Assembly: GCA_025362165.1 (NCBI GenBank)
Contig: JANYHY010000532.1
Span: 1 to 9,030, forward strand
Direction of reading: 5' to 3'
Length of the DNA stretch: 9,030 bases
Origin: Myxococcales bacterium
GTDB taxonomy: Bacteria; Myxococcota_A; Polyangia; Polyangiales; Polyangiaceae
The position numbers and the translations under genes were made by a program. The notes under the pieces are model-generated. The model ran no database searches, was not told where the DNA came from, and saw only the letters and a list, made by a program, of their open reading frames with translations. Below, in pieces: positions 1 to 7,200 of this stretch (position 1 is the first letter of the stretch; each line of letters opens with the position of its first letter).

Positions 1-288
1 CTCTCCTCCTTCCCAGTCAACTCGACAGGCGCTCGGCGCGCAGCTCGCGGGTGGGACGTCCAACCGCTCCCGCGATGCGAGCTACGTGACGAGTGCCAAG
101 CGATCACCCGATTTCACGCCCACAGATTCCGCGGAAGAGCCTCTAAAACAAACCAATGGAGAAAGTCTACACCGTGCGCAAGAAGGCGAAGCCACCAACG
201 GCGTCGCATCCCACGCTCCGGCGTGAAGCAGCGACAATCCATCGGGCCGCGACTGGCATCGAACGCAAAGGCATGAAATGATGCGAGC
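1..288. other. Left-edge region without a supportable gene
   Basis: No convincing gene lies here. Two plus-strand frames are open from the left edge: one to a TGA at 224-226 (74 codons) and one to a TGA at 274-276 (91 codons). The longer one translates to an Arg-rich string of the kind GC-rich DNA gives by chance. The shorter has a more protein-like composition, and its first half prefers G/C in third positions, so it could be the tail of a gene entering from the left. Its third-position bias is lost after about base 140, and I recognise no family. I see no tRNA, clear promoter consensus or strong ribosome binding site. The region does hold one copy of a direct repeat (131-163). Confidence is that the region lacks a complete gene. 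Confidence 0.55.
131..163 (+). repeat. Direct repeat, copy 1 (left of uma2)
   Basis: This 33-base stretch matches 941-973 without gaps at 26 of 33 positions. The last 17 bases (147-163, AACAAACCAATGGAGAA) are identical. The copies are exactly 810 bases apart and bracket the Uma2 gene. Read on the minus strand, copy 1 encodes Phe-Ser-Ile-Gly-Leu-Phe followed at once by TAG (144-146), the same last six residues and stop position as the Omp85 gene at copy 2. Another in-frame TAG lies two codons upstream of that Phe (168-170), so copy 1 is not the end of an intact gene. It looks like a relic or duplicated gene end. With a 3-base gap, weaker similarity continues for about 12-15 bases beyond 163. 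Confidence 0.75.
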
Positions 289-849
289 ATGAACGCGGCC
301 TCGCCTTCACATATGTCGTTCGAAGACTACCTCGCCAAGGAGTCAACGAGCGAGGTCAAGCACGAGTGGTGCGATGGCGTCGTCTACGCAATGTCTCGGG
401 GCACCCCCGAACACGCGCGCCTCACGATGCGAATCGCTCGAAGCATCGGTGACAGTGTCGAGAAAGGCTGCGAGATCTTCTCCTCGGATTTGATGCTCTA
501 CATCGAAGCCGCCAAGCTCTCCACTTACGCGGACGTCAGCGTCGTATGTGGTGCCATTGAGACCAAGACGGTGCGCAAGAACGGCAAGTCGCTCGGCGAG
601 GCCGTGACCAACCCTACGATCGTCGTTGAAGTGCTCTCCGATGCGACCGAACGCTACGATCGCGATGGGAAGTTCCAAGCGTACCGAACCATGCCCACCC
701 TGCAGGAGTACATACTCGTGTCCCAGGACCGGCGCTGCATCGAGGTGTATCGCCGCGACGCAGAGAAGTGGAGCTGTGAGACAGGCGGACCGGGCGCTGT
801 CGTGACGATCCACGGCAAGCCGATCTCGGTCGACGCCGTCTACGAGTAG
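289..849 (+). CDS. Uma2 family (DUF820) putative endonuclease
   Basis: This 186-aa protein has the length and layout of the Uma2/DUF820 family, which carries a PD-(D/E)XK nuclease fold. Family hallmarks in order are an N-terminal FEDYLAKE helix (residues 11-18); the E-x-K-H-E-W-C-D-G segment (22-30, with E22); a helix with the EHARL motif (41-45); YADVSVVC (80-87); VVEVLSDAT (112-120); DRDGKFQAYR (124-133); and LQEYILVSQD (138-147). By family comparison the likely catalytic set is D82, E114 and K128, all present. The usual Pro before the Asp (YPDV) is Ala here. The start at 289 has no clear Shine-Dalgarno sequence; an in-frame ATG at 313 (Met9) is a possible alternative and would keep the whole core. 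The gene stands alone and converges on the tamBA pair. Uma2 genes are often found in many copies in cyanobacteria and other large genomes. Their biological role is poorly defined, and nuclease activity here is inferred from fold. Confidence 0.88.
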   Translation: MNAASPSHMSFEDYLAKESTSEVKHEWCDGVVYAMSRGTPEHARLTMRIARSIGDSVEKGCEIFSSDLMLYIEAAKLSTYADVSVVCGAIETKTVRKNGKSLGEAVTNPTIVVEVLSDATERYDRDGKFQAYRTMPTLQEYILVSQDRRCIEVYRRDAEKWSCETGGPGAVVTIHGKPISVDAVYE

Positions 850-866
850 TGCACCGCTCTCCAATT

Positions 867-890
867 GGGGCGTGCCAACGGCACCTCCCC
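867..890 (+). terminator. Hairpin 18 nt after uma2 stop
   Basis: GGGG (867-870) pairs with CCCC (887-890), and GTGCC (872-876) with GGCAC (880-884), around an AAC loop. The stem can be extended by CAA (862-864) with TTG (891-893) across a small bulge. The position just past the Uma2 stop suits a transcription terminator. It lacks a T-run, so it is not a canonical intrinsic terminator. It may act with other factors or only as a 3'-end stabiliser. Confidence 0.5.
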
Positions 891-903
891 TTGCCGAAGG
901 CCG

Positions 904-929
904 TTGATGTCCGCCGAAGGCGGCATCAA
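904..929 (-). terminator. Long hairpin after the Omp85 stop
   Basis: TTGATG (904-909) pairs with CATCAA (924-929), and CCGCC (911-915) with GGCGG (919-923), around a three-base GAA loop with a single bulged T at 910. This gives 11 base pairs. The structure begins 23 bases past the Omp85 stop on the minus strand and is also downstream of the Uma2 gene on the plus strand, so it could serve both. A smaller GCC-GAA-GGC hairpin (893-901) lies next to it with the same loop. There is no T-run on either strand, so terminator function is inferred from stem strength and position between convergent genes. Confidence 0.5.
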
Positions 930-940
930 TTGGGTATGGA

Positions 941-973
941 GCGTTGGAGCCGTCAGAACAAACCAATGGAGAA
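941..973 (+). repeat. Direct repeat, copy 2 (over Omp85 stop codon)
   Basis: This is the partner of 131-163 (26 of 33 identical, including 17 consecutive bases at 957-973). It spans the stop codon (953-955) and the last six codons (FSIGLF) of the minus-strand Omp85 gene, i.e. the part encoding the C-terminal beta-signal. Because this copy belongs to an intact gene end, it is likely the original, and the copy left of the Uma2 gene the derivative. Confidence 0.75.
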
Positions 974-3900
974 GTTCAGCGCGCCGAAATCCTCATAAGC
1001 GGATATGCGCGTGAGGTTGATTCCATAATCCAAGGCGAGCGGTCCGACCGGCGTCTGTACGCGTGCGCCCGTTCCGGCGGCGGCTCTGAGCTCGAACCCG
1101 TGGGAAAATGGATAGGACAAATCACTCCATACGTTTCCAGTGTCCAAGAAGAACACTGTCTCCAGCGGGCCCGTAATCGGTACTCGCAATTCGAACCGCG
1201 GATTGATCATCAGATTACCGCCGCGCGTCGCGAGCTTGGATGGGTCGATGTTGTTCGCGCGCAGACTATCGAGCGCGTCCTGCGGAATCAGGGTGTCTTG
1301 GGCCCAGCCGCGCATGGTGTCGAACCCACCCATGAAGAAGAATCGATCGGGATAGGTCTGCGAGGTCGGCGTCAGTTGGAGCACCTCGCCCAGGCGTATT
1401 GTCGCGGCGAAGCCTATTTTCCGCGTGATTGGGTAATAGCCGCTGAACGTCTGCGACAACCTGACGAAGTGTCCATCACAGCCAGCGCCTGCTCCGGCGC
1501 TACACGCAGCGGTCGCGAATGCGTCAGCGTGTTCGATGCTGCCGGCGAGGTAAGTGCCCTTGTGCGCATTGAATGAGTTGTCTCTGCGATCCCACGCGGT
1601 CGTGAACCGCTGCGCGAACACCTTCGAGGGTCCGCTGTAGGCGCGGAGCAACTTGGCAGTGTCGAGGTTGTTGCCTGAAGCTGCGAGCGCGTCAGCAGGG
1701 TTCGCGAAGCCGCCCAGCAATTGCAAGTCATTGTATTCGGCGCTCGCGCCCAAAGACATTTGGACCTGTCGAGCAGGGCGATAATAGACAGTCGGAATGA
1801 TCGCCCCTTTGAGGATTTGGAAATAGCGCTCCACGTCATTGAGCACGACGCCGTCTATGGTCGCGCGCACCAGCGGGCCCAATCCGACGTCGGGAAAGGT
1901 GCCGGTCAACGTGGCGCGCGCGGCCAATCGCTGCAGCGTGGTGAGCTTCTGGAAGTTGCGGAGGATGCCCGAGTCAAGGATTAGGAAGTCCGGCAAATAC
2001 GAAGCTTGCAAGCGCACAGCCGCGCCGATGGCGAGACCGAAGAGGTTCTTGTGACCGTACTCGAAGCCTCCGCGTGGGCCCTCGCCGTTCGAGAACCCCA
2101 CGCGCAGATCGACGTACTGGGGCTCGCCCTCGGCGACGGTTACGACGACGGTCTTGTTCTTCTGAGGGACGAGCGGGTTCGCGAGCGAGACGTTCACGCT
2201 CGAGAACACGTTGAGCGTCGCGATGCGCTCTTGCGTCTTGCGCACGTCGCTCGTCCGATAGGGCTGACCCACGAAGAGCGCTATTCGGCGCCGGATCACG
2301 CTGTCTCGCGTCAGTCGATTTCCGCGGATGACGATCTGCCGCACGATGACGCGCTCACCCTCGCTGATGTCGAAGCGAATGCGCGCGCGCGTCTGATCTG
2401 CGCTCTTGTCGACGGAGACGGAGACGTCCGCGTACGCGAAGCCCTCCTCTTTGTAGAGATCGAGGAGCCTGCGCCGCGCCTCCTCGAGGTGCAGCGAGCT
2501 CACTGCGTCTCCAAGCGAGACCAAGACGGCGCCTGCGAGTCGCTTCTCGTCGATGGTGAGCTCGCCCTTGAACGCGACGTCGTATTGAAAGGTGCGGGGG
2601 CCGAGCTTGATCGGGATGCGCAGCTGCACGCGAGGCTCGCACTCTACTCCGCGCGCAGGATCGGGCGTGCACGTCATGACCGCAGAGAGCGCCGGCACAG
2701 GCAGCGGCAAGCCGACAGGGTCGTACGCGCAAGTCAGCGGCGCCTCTGGCGGGAGAGGCACTGGGATGCATTTTCCTGGCGGCGACTTCGGCGAGCAACG
2801 TCTTCGCAGCACTTGCACCGGACCCGCCACCGCCGAGAGGTAACCCTCGTTGCGATAGAGATCCTGCACGTGGTCCACTGCTCGCTCGTAGGTGGCAGGC
2901 GAATACACAGTGTCCGGCTCGAGATCGATCGGGATCGCCTTGTTTCCTGCGGTCGGCGAGAGCACGGCGTCGGAGGCGCGCGGGTCCGGTCCGATCAACA
3001 GATCCGCGCCTGGGAGGTCCTCTTCTAGGAAGCTGTCGATCTCTCTGCCGATGCCTTCGGCGCTCGTCGGTCCGCCGTTCGTGAGTTTCTTGATCTCGTC
3101 TTCCTTCAAACATGGATAAGCGCGTGAGGCCACGCGCACGCGCTCGCGCTCGGCGATGTGAAAGATGATCGCGCGCGCTCGCTCGGTCTCCGCGCCGCGC
3201 AGCTCGGTCGTGACCTCCGCGTCGAGAAAGCCGCGCACCTCGTAGAAGTGCCTGAGTCGCACCTCCATGCGCGCGGGTGTGTAGTCGGCGTCGGTCGCGT
3301 CTCCGACAGCGGCGGCACGCAGCGCGTCTGCGTCATAGTGGTCATTGCCCGCGAAGCGGATCGAGTAGCGCGCCCCCGAGTCGATGCGCACGCGCAGGGT
3401 GACGATGCCGTTGGAGCGCACGACGTCGTGGAAGACCTCCGCGTCGAAGTAGCCAGCGTCTTGCAGCGCCTTCTGCAGATCGTTGTCTGCGCCGTCGAGC
3501 GAGACCTCGTCCGTGCGCGCCCCGACCGTCACTCTGTACGCATCCGTATAGGCTCTGAGCTCGTCGCCTGTCGCGCCGAACGAGTAGAACACACGGCGAC
3601 CGAGCAGCCTCGGCGCGCCTGGAGCCGCGTCGATCAAGACGAGCACGCGCGTCGAGTCGTTCGTCTCGCGCGTCTCTACTTTGACGATGGCATCGGGAAA
3701 GCCGCGCCGCCCGAAGAGCGCGCGCATGCGCTCGGCGCGCAGATCGAGATCCGACCCCACGAGCTCAGCGCCCTCGTCCAGGCTGGCCTCTCGCAGCAGC
3801 TCTTCTGAGTCCACCACGCTGCCGTGTGTGTCCAGGCGTACGGCCTCGACCAGCTTGCGCACGCGCGCGTGCACGCGAACACGGACACCAGCGCTCTCGT

Positions 3901-4252
3901 CGACCACGTTGACCCAAGCGTCGCCATACGCGCCGGACTCGAGCACCTCATTCAGCACGGCCCGCGCGACGTCGATCGTGAGCGTGTCGCCGACCTTCAC
4001 GCGCGTGATCGGGCGCGCTGCGGGCGTGCCGAGCGGCGAGTCCTCCACGACGAGCTCGGTGGCGATGATCGGCTTGCCCAAGTACGGCGCGAGGTCCGGC
4101 ATCGGCTGCACGTTCACAGCCGGAGGTTGGAGAGGCGGCGATCGCGCTGGCTCGAGCACCTCGAAATCGGGCGACGCAGCGAGCACCGACGGCGCAAGGA
4201 TGACGATCGCGAGCACGATCAAGAGTGCTTTGATCGCGCGCGTCGCTCCCAC
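953..4252 (-). CDS. tamA: BamA/TamA-family (Omp85) outer membrane protein
   Basis: This is a 1099-aa Omp85-superfamily protein, likely the outer-membrane partner of the adjacent TamB. Residues 1-26 form a signal peptide: positive start, hydrophobic 9-24, then a VLA-A cleavage-like site. About seven POTRA-like units follow (roughly 62-131, 132-210, 211-293, 294-370, 371-549, 553-633, 634-710), with repeated 'F/Y-x-x-x-G-F/Y-x-D/A-A' helix-turn-strand signatures such as GYFDAEV (267-273) and GFAYADV (604-610). The fifth unit carries a Pro-rich insertion with Cys 486, 495, 508, 528 and 538. The barrel (711-1099) has DRRDN (888-892), the loop-6 motif FFMGGFDTMRGW (972-983, RGW for the usual RGF/RGY), QTPVGPLALDYG (1066-1077) and a terminal Phe, as in the beta-signal. 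E. coli TamA (577 aa, 3 POTRAs) and BamA (810 aa, 5) are much shorter. The start is GTG, 11 bases after the tamB stop, with no clear Shine-Dalgarno site, so translational coupling is likely. TamA rather than BamA is inferred from the TamB neighbour. Confidence 0.9.
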   Translation of the reverse strand: MGATRAIKALLIVLAIVILAPSVLAASPDFEVLEPARSPPLQPPAVNVQPMPDLAPYLGKPIIATELVVEDSPLGTPAARPITRVKVGDTLTIDVARAVLNEVLESGAYGDAWVNVVDESAGVRVRVHARVRKLVEAVRLDTHGSVVDSEELLREASLDEGAELVGSDLDLRAERMRALFGRRGFPDAIVKVETRETNDSTRVLVLIDAAPGAPRLLGRRVFYSFGATGDELRAYTDAYRVTVGARTDEVSLDGADNDLQKALQDAGYFDAEVFHDVVRSNGIVTLRVRIDSGARYSIRFAGNDHYDADALRAAAVGDATDADYTPARMEVRLRHFYEVRGFLDAEVTTELRGAETERARAIIFHIAERERVRVASRAYPCLKEDEIKKLTNGGPTSAEGIGREIDSFLEEDLPGADLLIGPDPRASDAVLSPTAGNKAIPIDLEPDTVYSPATYERAVDHVQDLYRNEGYLSAVAGPVQVLRRRCSPKSPPGKCIPVPLPPEAPLTCAYDPVGLPLPVPALSAVMTCTPDPARGVECEPRVQLRIPIKLGPRTFQYDVAFKGELTIDEKRLAGAVLVSLGDAVSSLHLEEARRRLLDLYKEEGFAYADVSVSVDKSADQTRARIRFDISEGERVIVRQIVIRGNRLTRDSVIRRRIALFVGQPYRTSDVRKTQERIATLNVFSSVNVSLANPLVPQKNKTVVVTVAEGEPQYVDLRVGFSNGEGPRGGFEYGHKNLFGLAIGAAVRLQASYLPDFLILDSGILRNFQKLTTLQRLAARATLTGTFPDVGLGPLVRATIDGVVLNDVERYFQILKGAIIPTVYYRPARQVQMSLGASAEYNDLQLLGGFANPADALAASGNNLDTAKLLRAYSGPSKVFAQRFTTAWDRRDNSFNAHKGTYLAGSIEHADAFATAACSAGAGAGCDGHFVRLSQTFSGYYPITRKIGFAATIRLGEVLQLTPTSQTYPDRFFFMGGFDTMRGWAQDTLIPQDALDSLRANNIDPSKLATRGGNLMINPRFELRVPITGPLETVFFLDTGNVWSDLSYPFSHGFELRAAAGTGARVQTPVGPLALDYGINLTRISAYEDFGALNFSIGLF

Positions 4253-4263
4253 GCCGATCGTTT

Positions 4264-7200
4264 CTACTCGAACTCGAGTCGCCAGCGGAGATCCATGCCG
4301 AGGTTACCGACAGAAGACGACGTCACGTCGCTGACGTTGTCGTAGGAGCCTTGCAGAGAGACGCGGTTCGACAGCCGCCACTGGATGTTCGCGCGCAGGT
4401 CGTTGTCCTCCGACAGACCCTTGCTGACGTTCGCGCGAACGTCGCTGGTGATGCGCTTGCCGATGGTGACCTGCGGTCCCGTTCGACCTGTCTTGGGAGA
4501 GTATGCGCTGCCGAAGCGGAAGTCGTCGATCACGGGGATGGCGTCTTTTACGGCAGTCGAGGCTCCGGACACGGCGCTGAACGCCTCGAGCGCCGCGCCA
4601 GCGCCGAGCGCGCCCGCTTGGAGCTGATCGAGCTCCGCGCGAGTCATTCCGATCGTGAGGAGCAACACGATGTCCTCTTGAGACAACGGCGGATCGCTCG
4701 TCATCTCGATCTTGAGGTCGTCGGTGTTGCCGTAGGCGTGCAAGCCGATGCGCCACAAAGAGCCGCCGCGCGCCGTGGAGCCCGAGACCGACGAGCTCGA
4801 GCTGGTGTCGCCGCGCCGGTACTCGGTCTCGGCGAGCACGTCGACGTTGGGCGAGATGCGCGTGGGATCGTCGAAGCGCAAGAACGCCTGCTTCACCTCG
4901 AACACGCTCGCGCCGAACGGGAGCCGGAAGCGACCACCCGGCAACGCCTTCAAGCCGCCGCGCAGGCCGAAGCGCTGGTTGGTGCCGCTCACGAGCAGAG
5001 TGTCGCTTTCGGTGACGAGGCTGAGCTCCGCGAGGTTGTTCTTGATGCGTATCGGCGCGCGCGCGTGCACGCGAACGTCGAGCGACAGCACGTCGAGCGA
5101 TGGGTCGTAAGTGTCGACGACCGTGCGCTTGGACTTTCCGCCGACAGAAGTGAGATCACTCGCGAGGACGATCGGTCGCGTGTACTCGGCCGATGTGATG
5201 GTGACGTCGCCGCCCAAGCTCGGCAGCGCATGCGCGTCGACGCCGTTCGCCTCTCCGGTTGCGAGCGTGAGATCCGCGTCGAGCCCGACGTTGACTCCGT
5301 CGAGCGGCGTGAGCTTCACCGAGCGCATCGCGATGTCTGCGCTCGCGCCGGCGAACGCGAAGTTCTTCAGCGGCGCGCGGCCCGTGATGCTCAGCGTTCC
5401 GCCCGAGAATTTGGCCGTGGCGCGAGCGATCCGCAGCTCGGACGTGTCCGCGACGATGTCAGCGTCGAGGCCCGCGATGGCTCCAGGCACTCCCTTGATC
5501 GAGAGCTCGCCTCCGCGCACGCGCAAGCCTCCTTGCACGTTGGGATCCTTCGCAGGCCCGAACGCGTGCACGCTCCCGTCGAGCGTTCCCTTCGCCGAGT
5601 CGAGCTTCGGCACGATGCCCACCAGCACGCCGAGGTCCAGGGGCATCAGCTGCGCAGAGAAGTCGAGCTGCGTCTCGTGCGTCACCTTCGTCGCCGACCC
5701 CGAGACGGAGATGCTCCCCGTGAGGCCCGCAGGTGTGGAGAGATCGAACGCGAGCGGCGAGACCGTGAGCGTGTCCTGCGCGAGCGTCAGCCACGCGCCG
5801 GTCGGTCGCAGTGAGAGGCGCTTGCCCTCGCGCTCCACGAAGAGCTCGCTCGGCGCGAAGCGCACGATGGCCTCGTCGTAAGCCCCCTGCTTGACACCGT
5901 CGATGACGATCTCGCCAGAGAGCTCACCCGTAGGCGGCGAGTCGCTGGAGAGCCCGAGCGACTTCGTGACCGCGGCGAAATCCAGCTTGCGCAGCGAGAG
6001 CGCACCACTGATGACAGCCTGCTTGGCGCGCGTCACCATGAGCTTGCGCACGGCGAGCTGCCCGCCGAACGCGCTCCCGGTCACAGTGATCGCTCCGTGC
6101 GCGGACGTGTCGCGCAGGTAAGCGTCCTTGTCGAACAGCCCGCCGATGACTCCGCCGCATTTGGTGTGACCGCTGACGACCACGGGCGATGTTTGCAGGA
6201 GCCCCACGTGCATCTGCGACGCGCCGTAGTGACCGCCCTTGTAGTCGATGGGAGAGACGTCGACGTCTGCGTCCAGCTGGATCGCGTCGAGCGTCCCCGA
6301 GACCTGCGCGATGCCGCTCACCGAGCCGTCCATGTCCGAGCCGATCGAGCCCAGCGTCTGCAAGCGCGACAGCGGCACACCCTCGAGTACGAAGTTGCCG
6401 TGCAGCGCGCCGCCGATGTCGGTCTTCATCGAGCCGAGGATCGATCCGACCGTCGAGCCGTCCTTCTCGCGTCGAACCTTGTGGAGCGTGAGCGCGTGCA
6501 CGTCGAGCTCTGCGCCTGGCAACCCCGCGAGGCGATCTCGCCAACGCAGATCGAAGTCCGCGTCGCCGTCGTCGAACTTCTCGCCGAACAGATCCACTCC
6601 AGTGAGGTGAGTCGTCGCGTGCACGTTCACGGAGCCGCCACCACACGGATCGCCAGGGCCCCCGACGACCACGTTGAACTGCGCGTCTGCGCCGGCCTTC
6701 GCGTCGATGCCCTCGAAGCGAGGGTCCTCGTCCAGGTGGAAGATCGACATGAGGTCGCGCGCGCCGAACGCGTCGGCCGTCACGGTGCCCTCGACGCGCA
6801 TGCCGGGCGTCTCACCGGGTTTGCCGAAGTCGATCTTGCCCGCGGGCATCGCGTACGTGCTCGAGCCCTTCTTCGCGTGGACGTTCTTCAGCTCGAGCAG
6901 CGTGTCGGTGAGCGAGGCATGGAGGCTCGTCACGTCGCCGAACGACATGTCGTCGAGCGTGTAGTTGGTGACCGATCCATCCGACTCGAGGCGCACGGGC
7001 TTGAACGGTTCGACCATCATGTGAAAATCGGTGGCCAACACCCGCCCGCCCATCCGCGTCGTCGCGATCGGGGCGATGTCCTCGAGCCCAGCGTCTGCCT
7101 TCGTGACGTCCACCTGCACCGCGCCGTTGTAGAAGATCGCGACATACCCTCCCTCCGCGTGCGTGTGCGGCAGATCACCATGCGCGGCGCGGAACTGCAC

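Noticed and set aside
114..290. Minus-strand open frame of about 58 codons left of the Uma2 gene
   Set aside because: It is rich in Arg, Trp and His with no family resemblance and no ribosome binding site. It runs across the direct repeat in a different frame from the FSIGLF tail.
343..966. Minus-strand open frame of 207 codons opposite the Uma2 gene
   Set aside because: It is the antisense shadow of a recognised family. Its translation shows no domain, and it overlaps the end of the Omp85 gene.
944..1576. Plus-strand open frame opposite the Omp85 barrel
   Set aside because: It lies wholly antisense to conserved barrel motifs. It begins in the direct repeat, which explains its slight resemblance to the translated left edge.
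2006..3808. Long plus-strand open frames (2006-3028 and 3158-3808) opposite the POTRA region
   Set aside because: Composition is Arg/Asp/Val/His-rich as expected from the reverse strand of GC-rich genes, with no recognisable domain.
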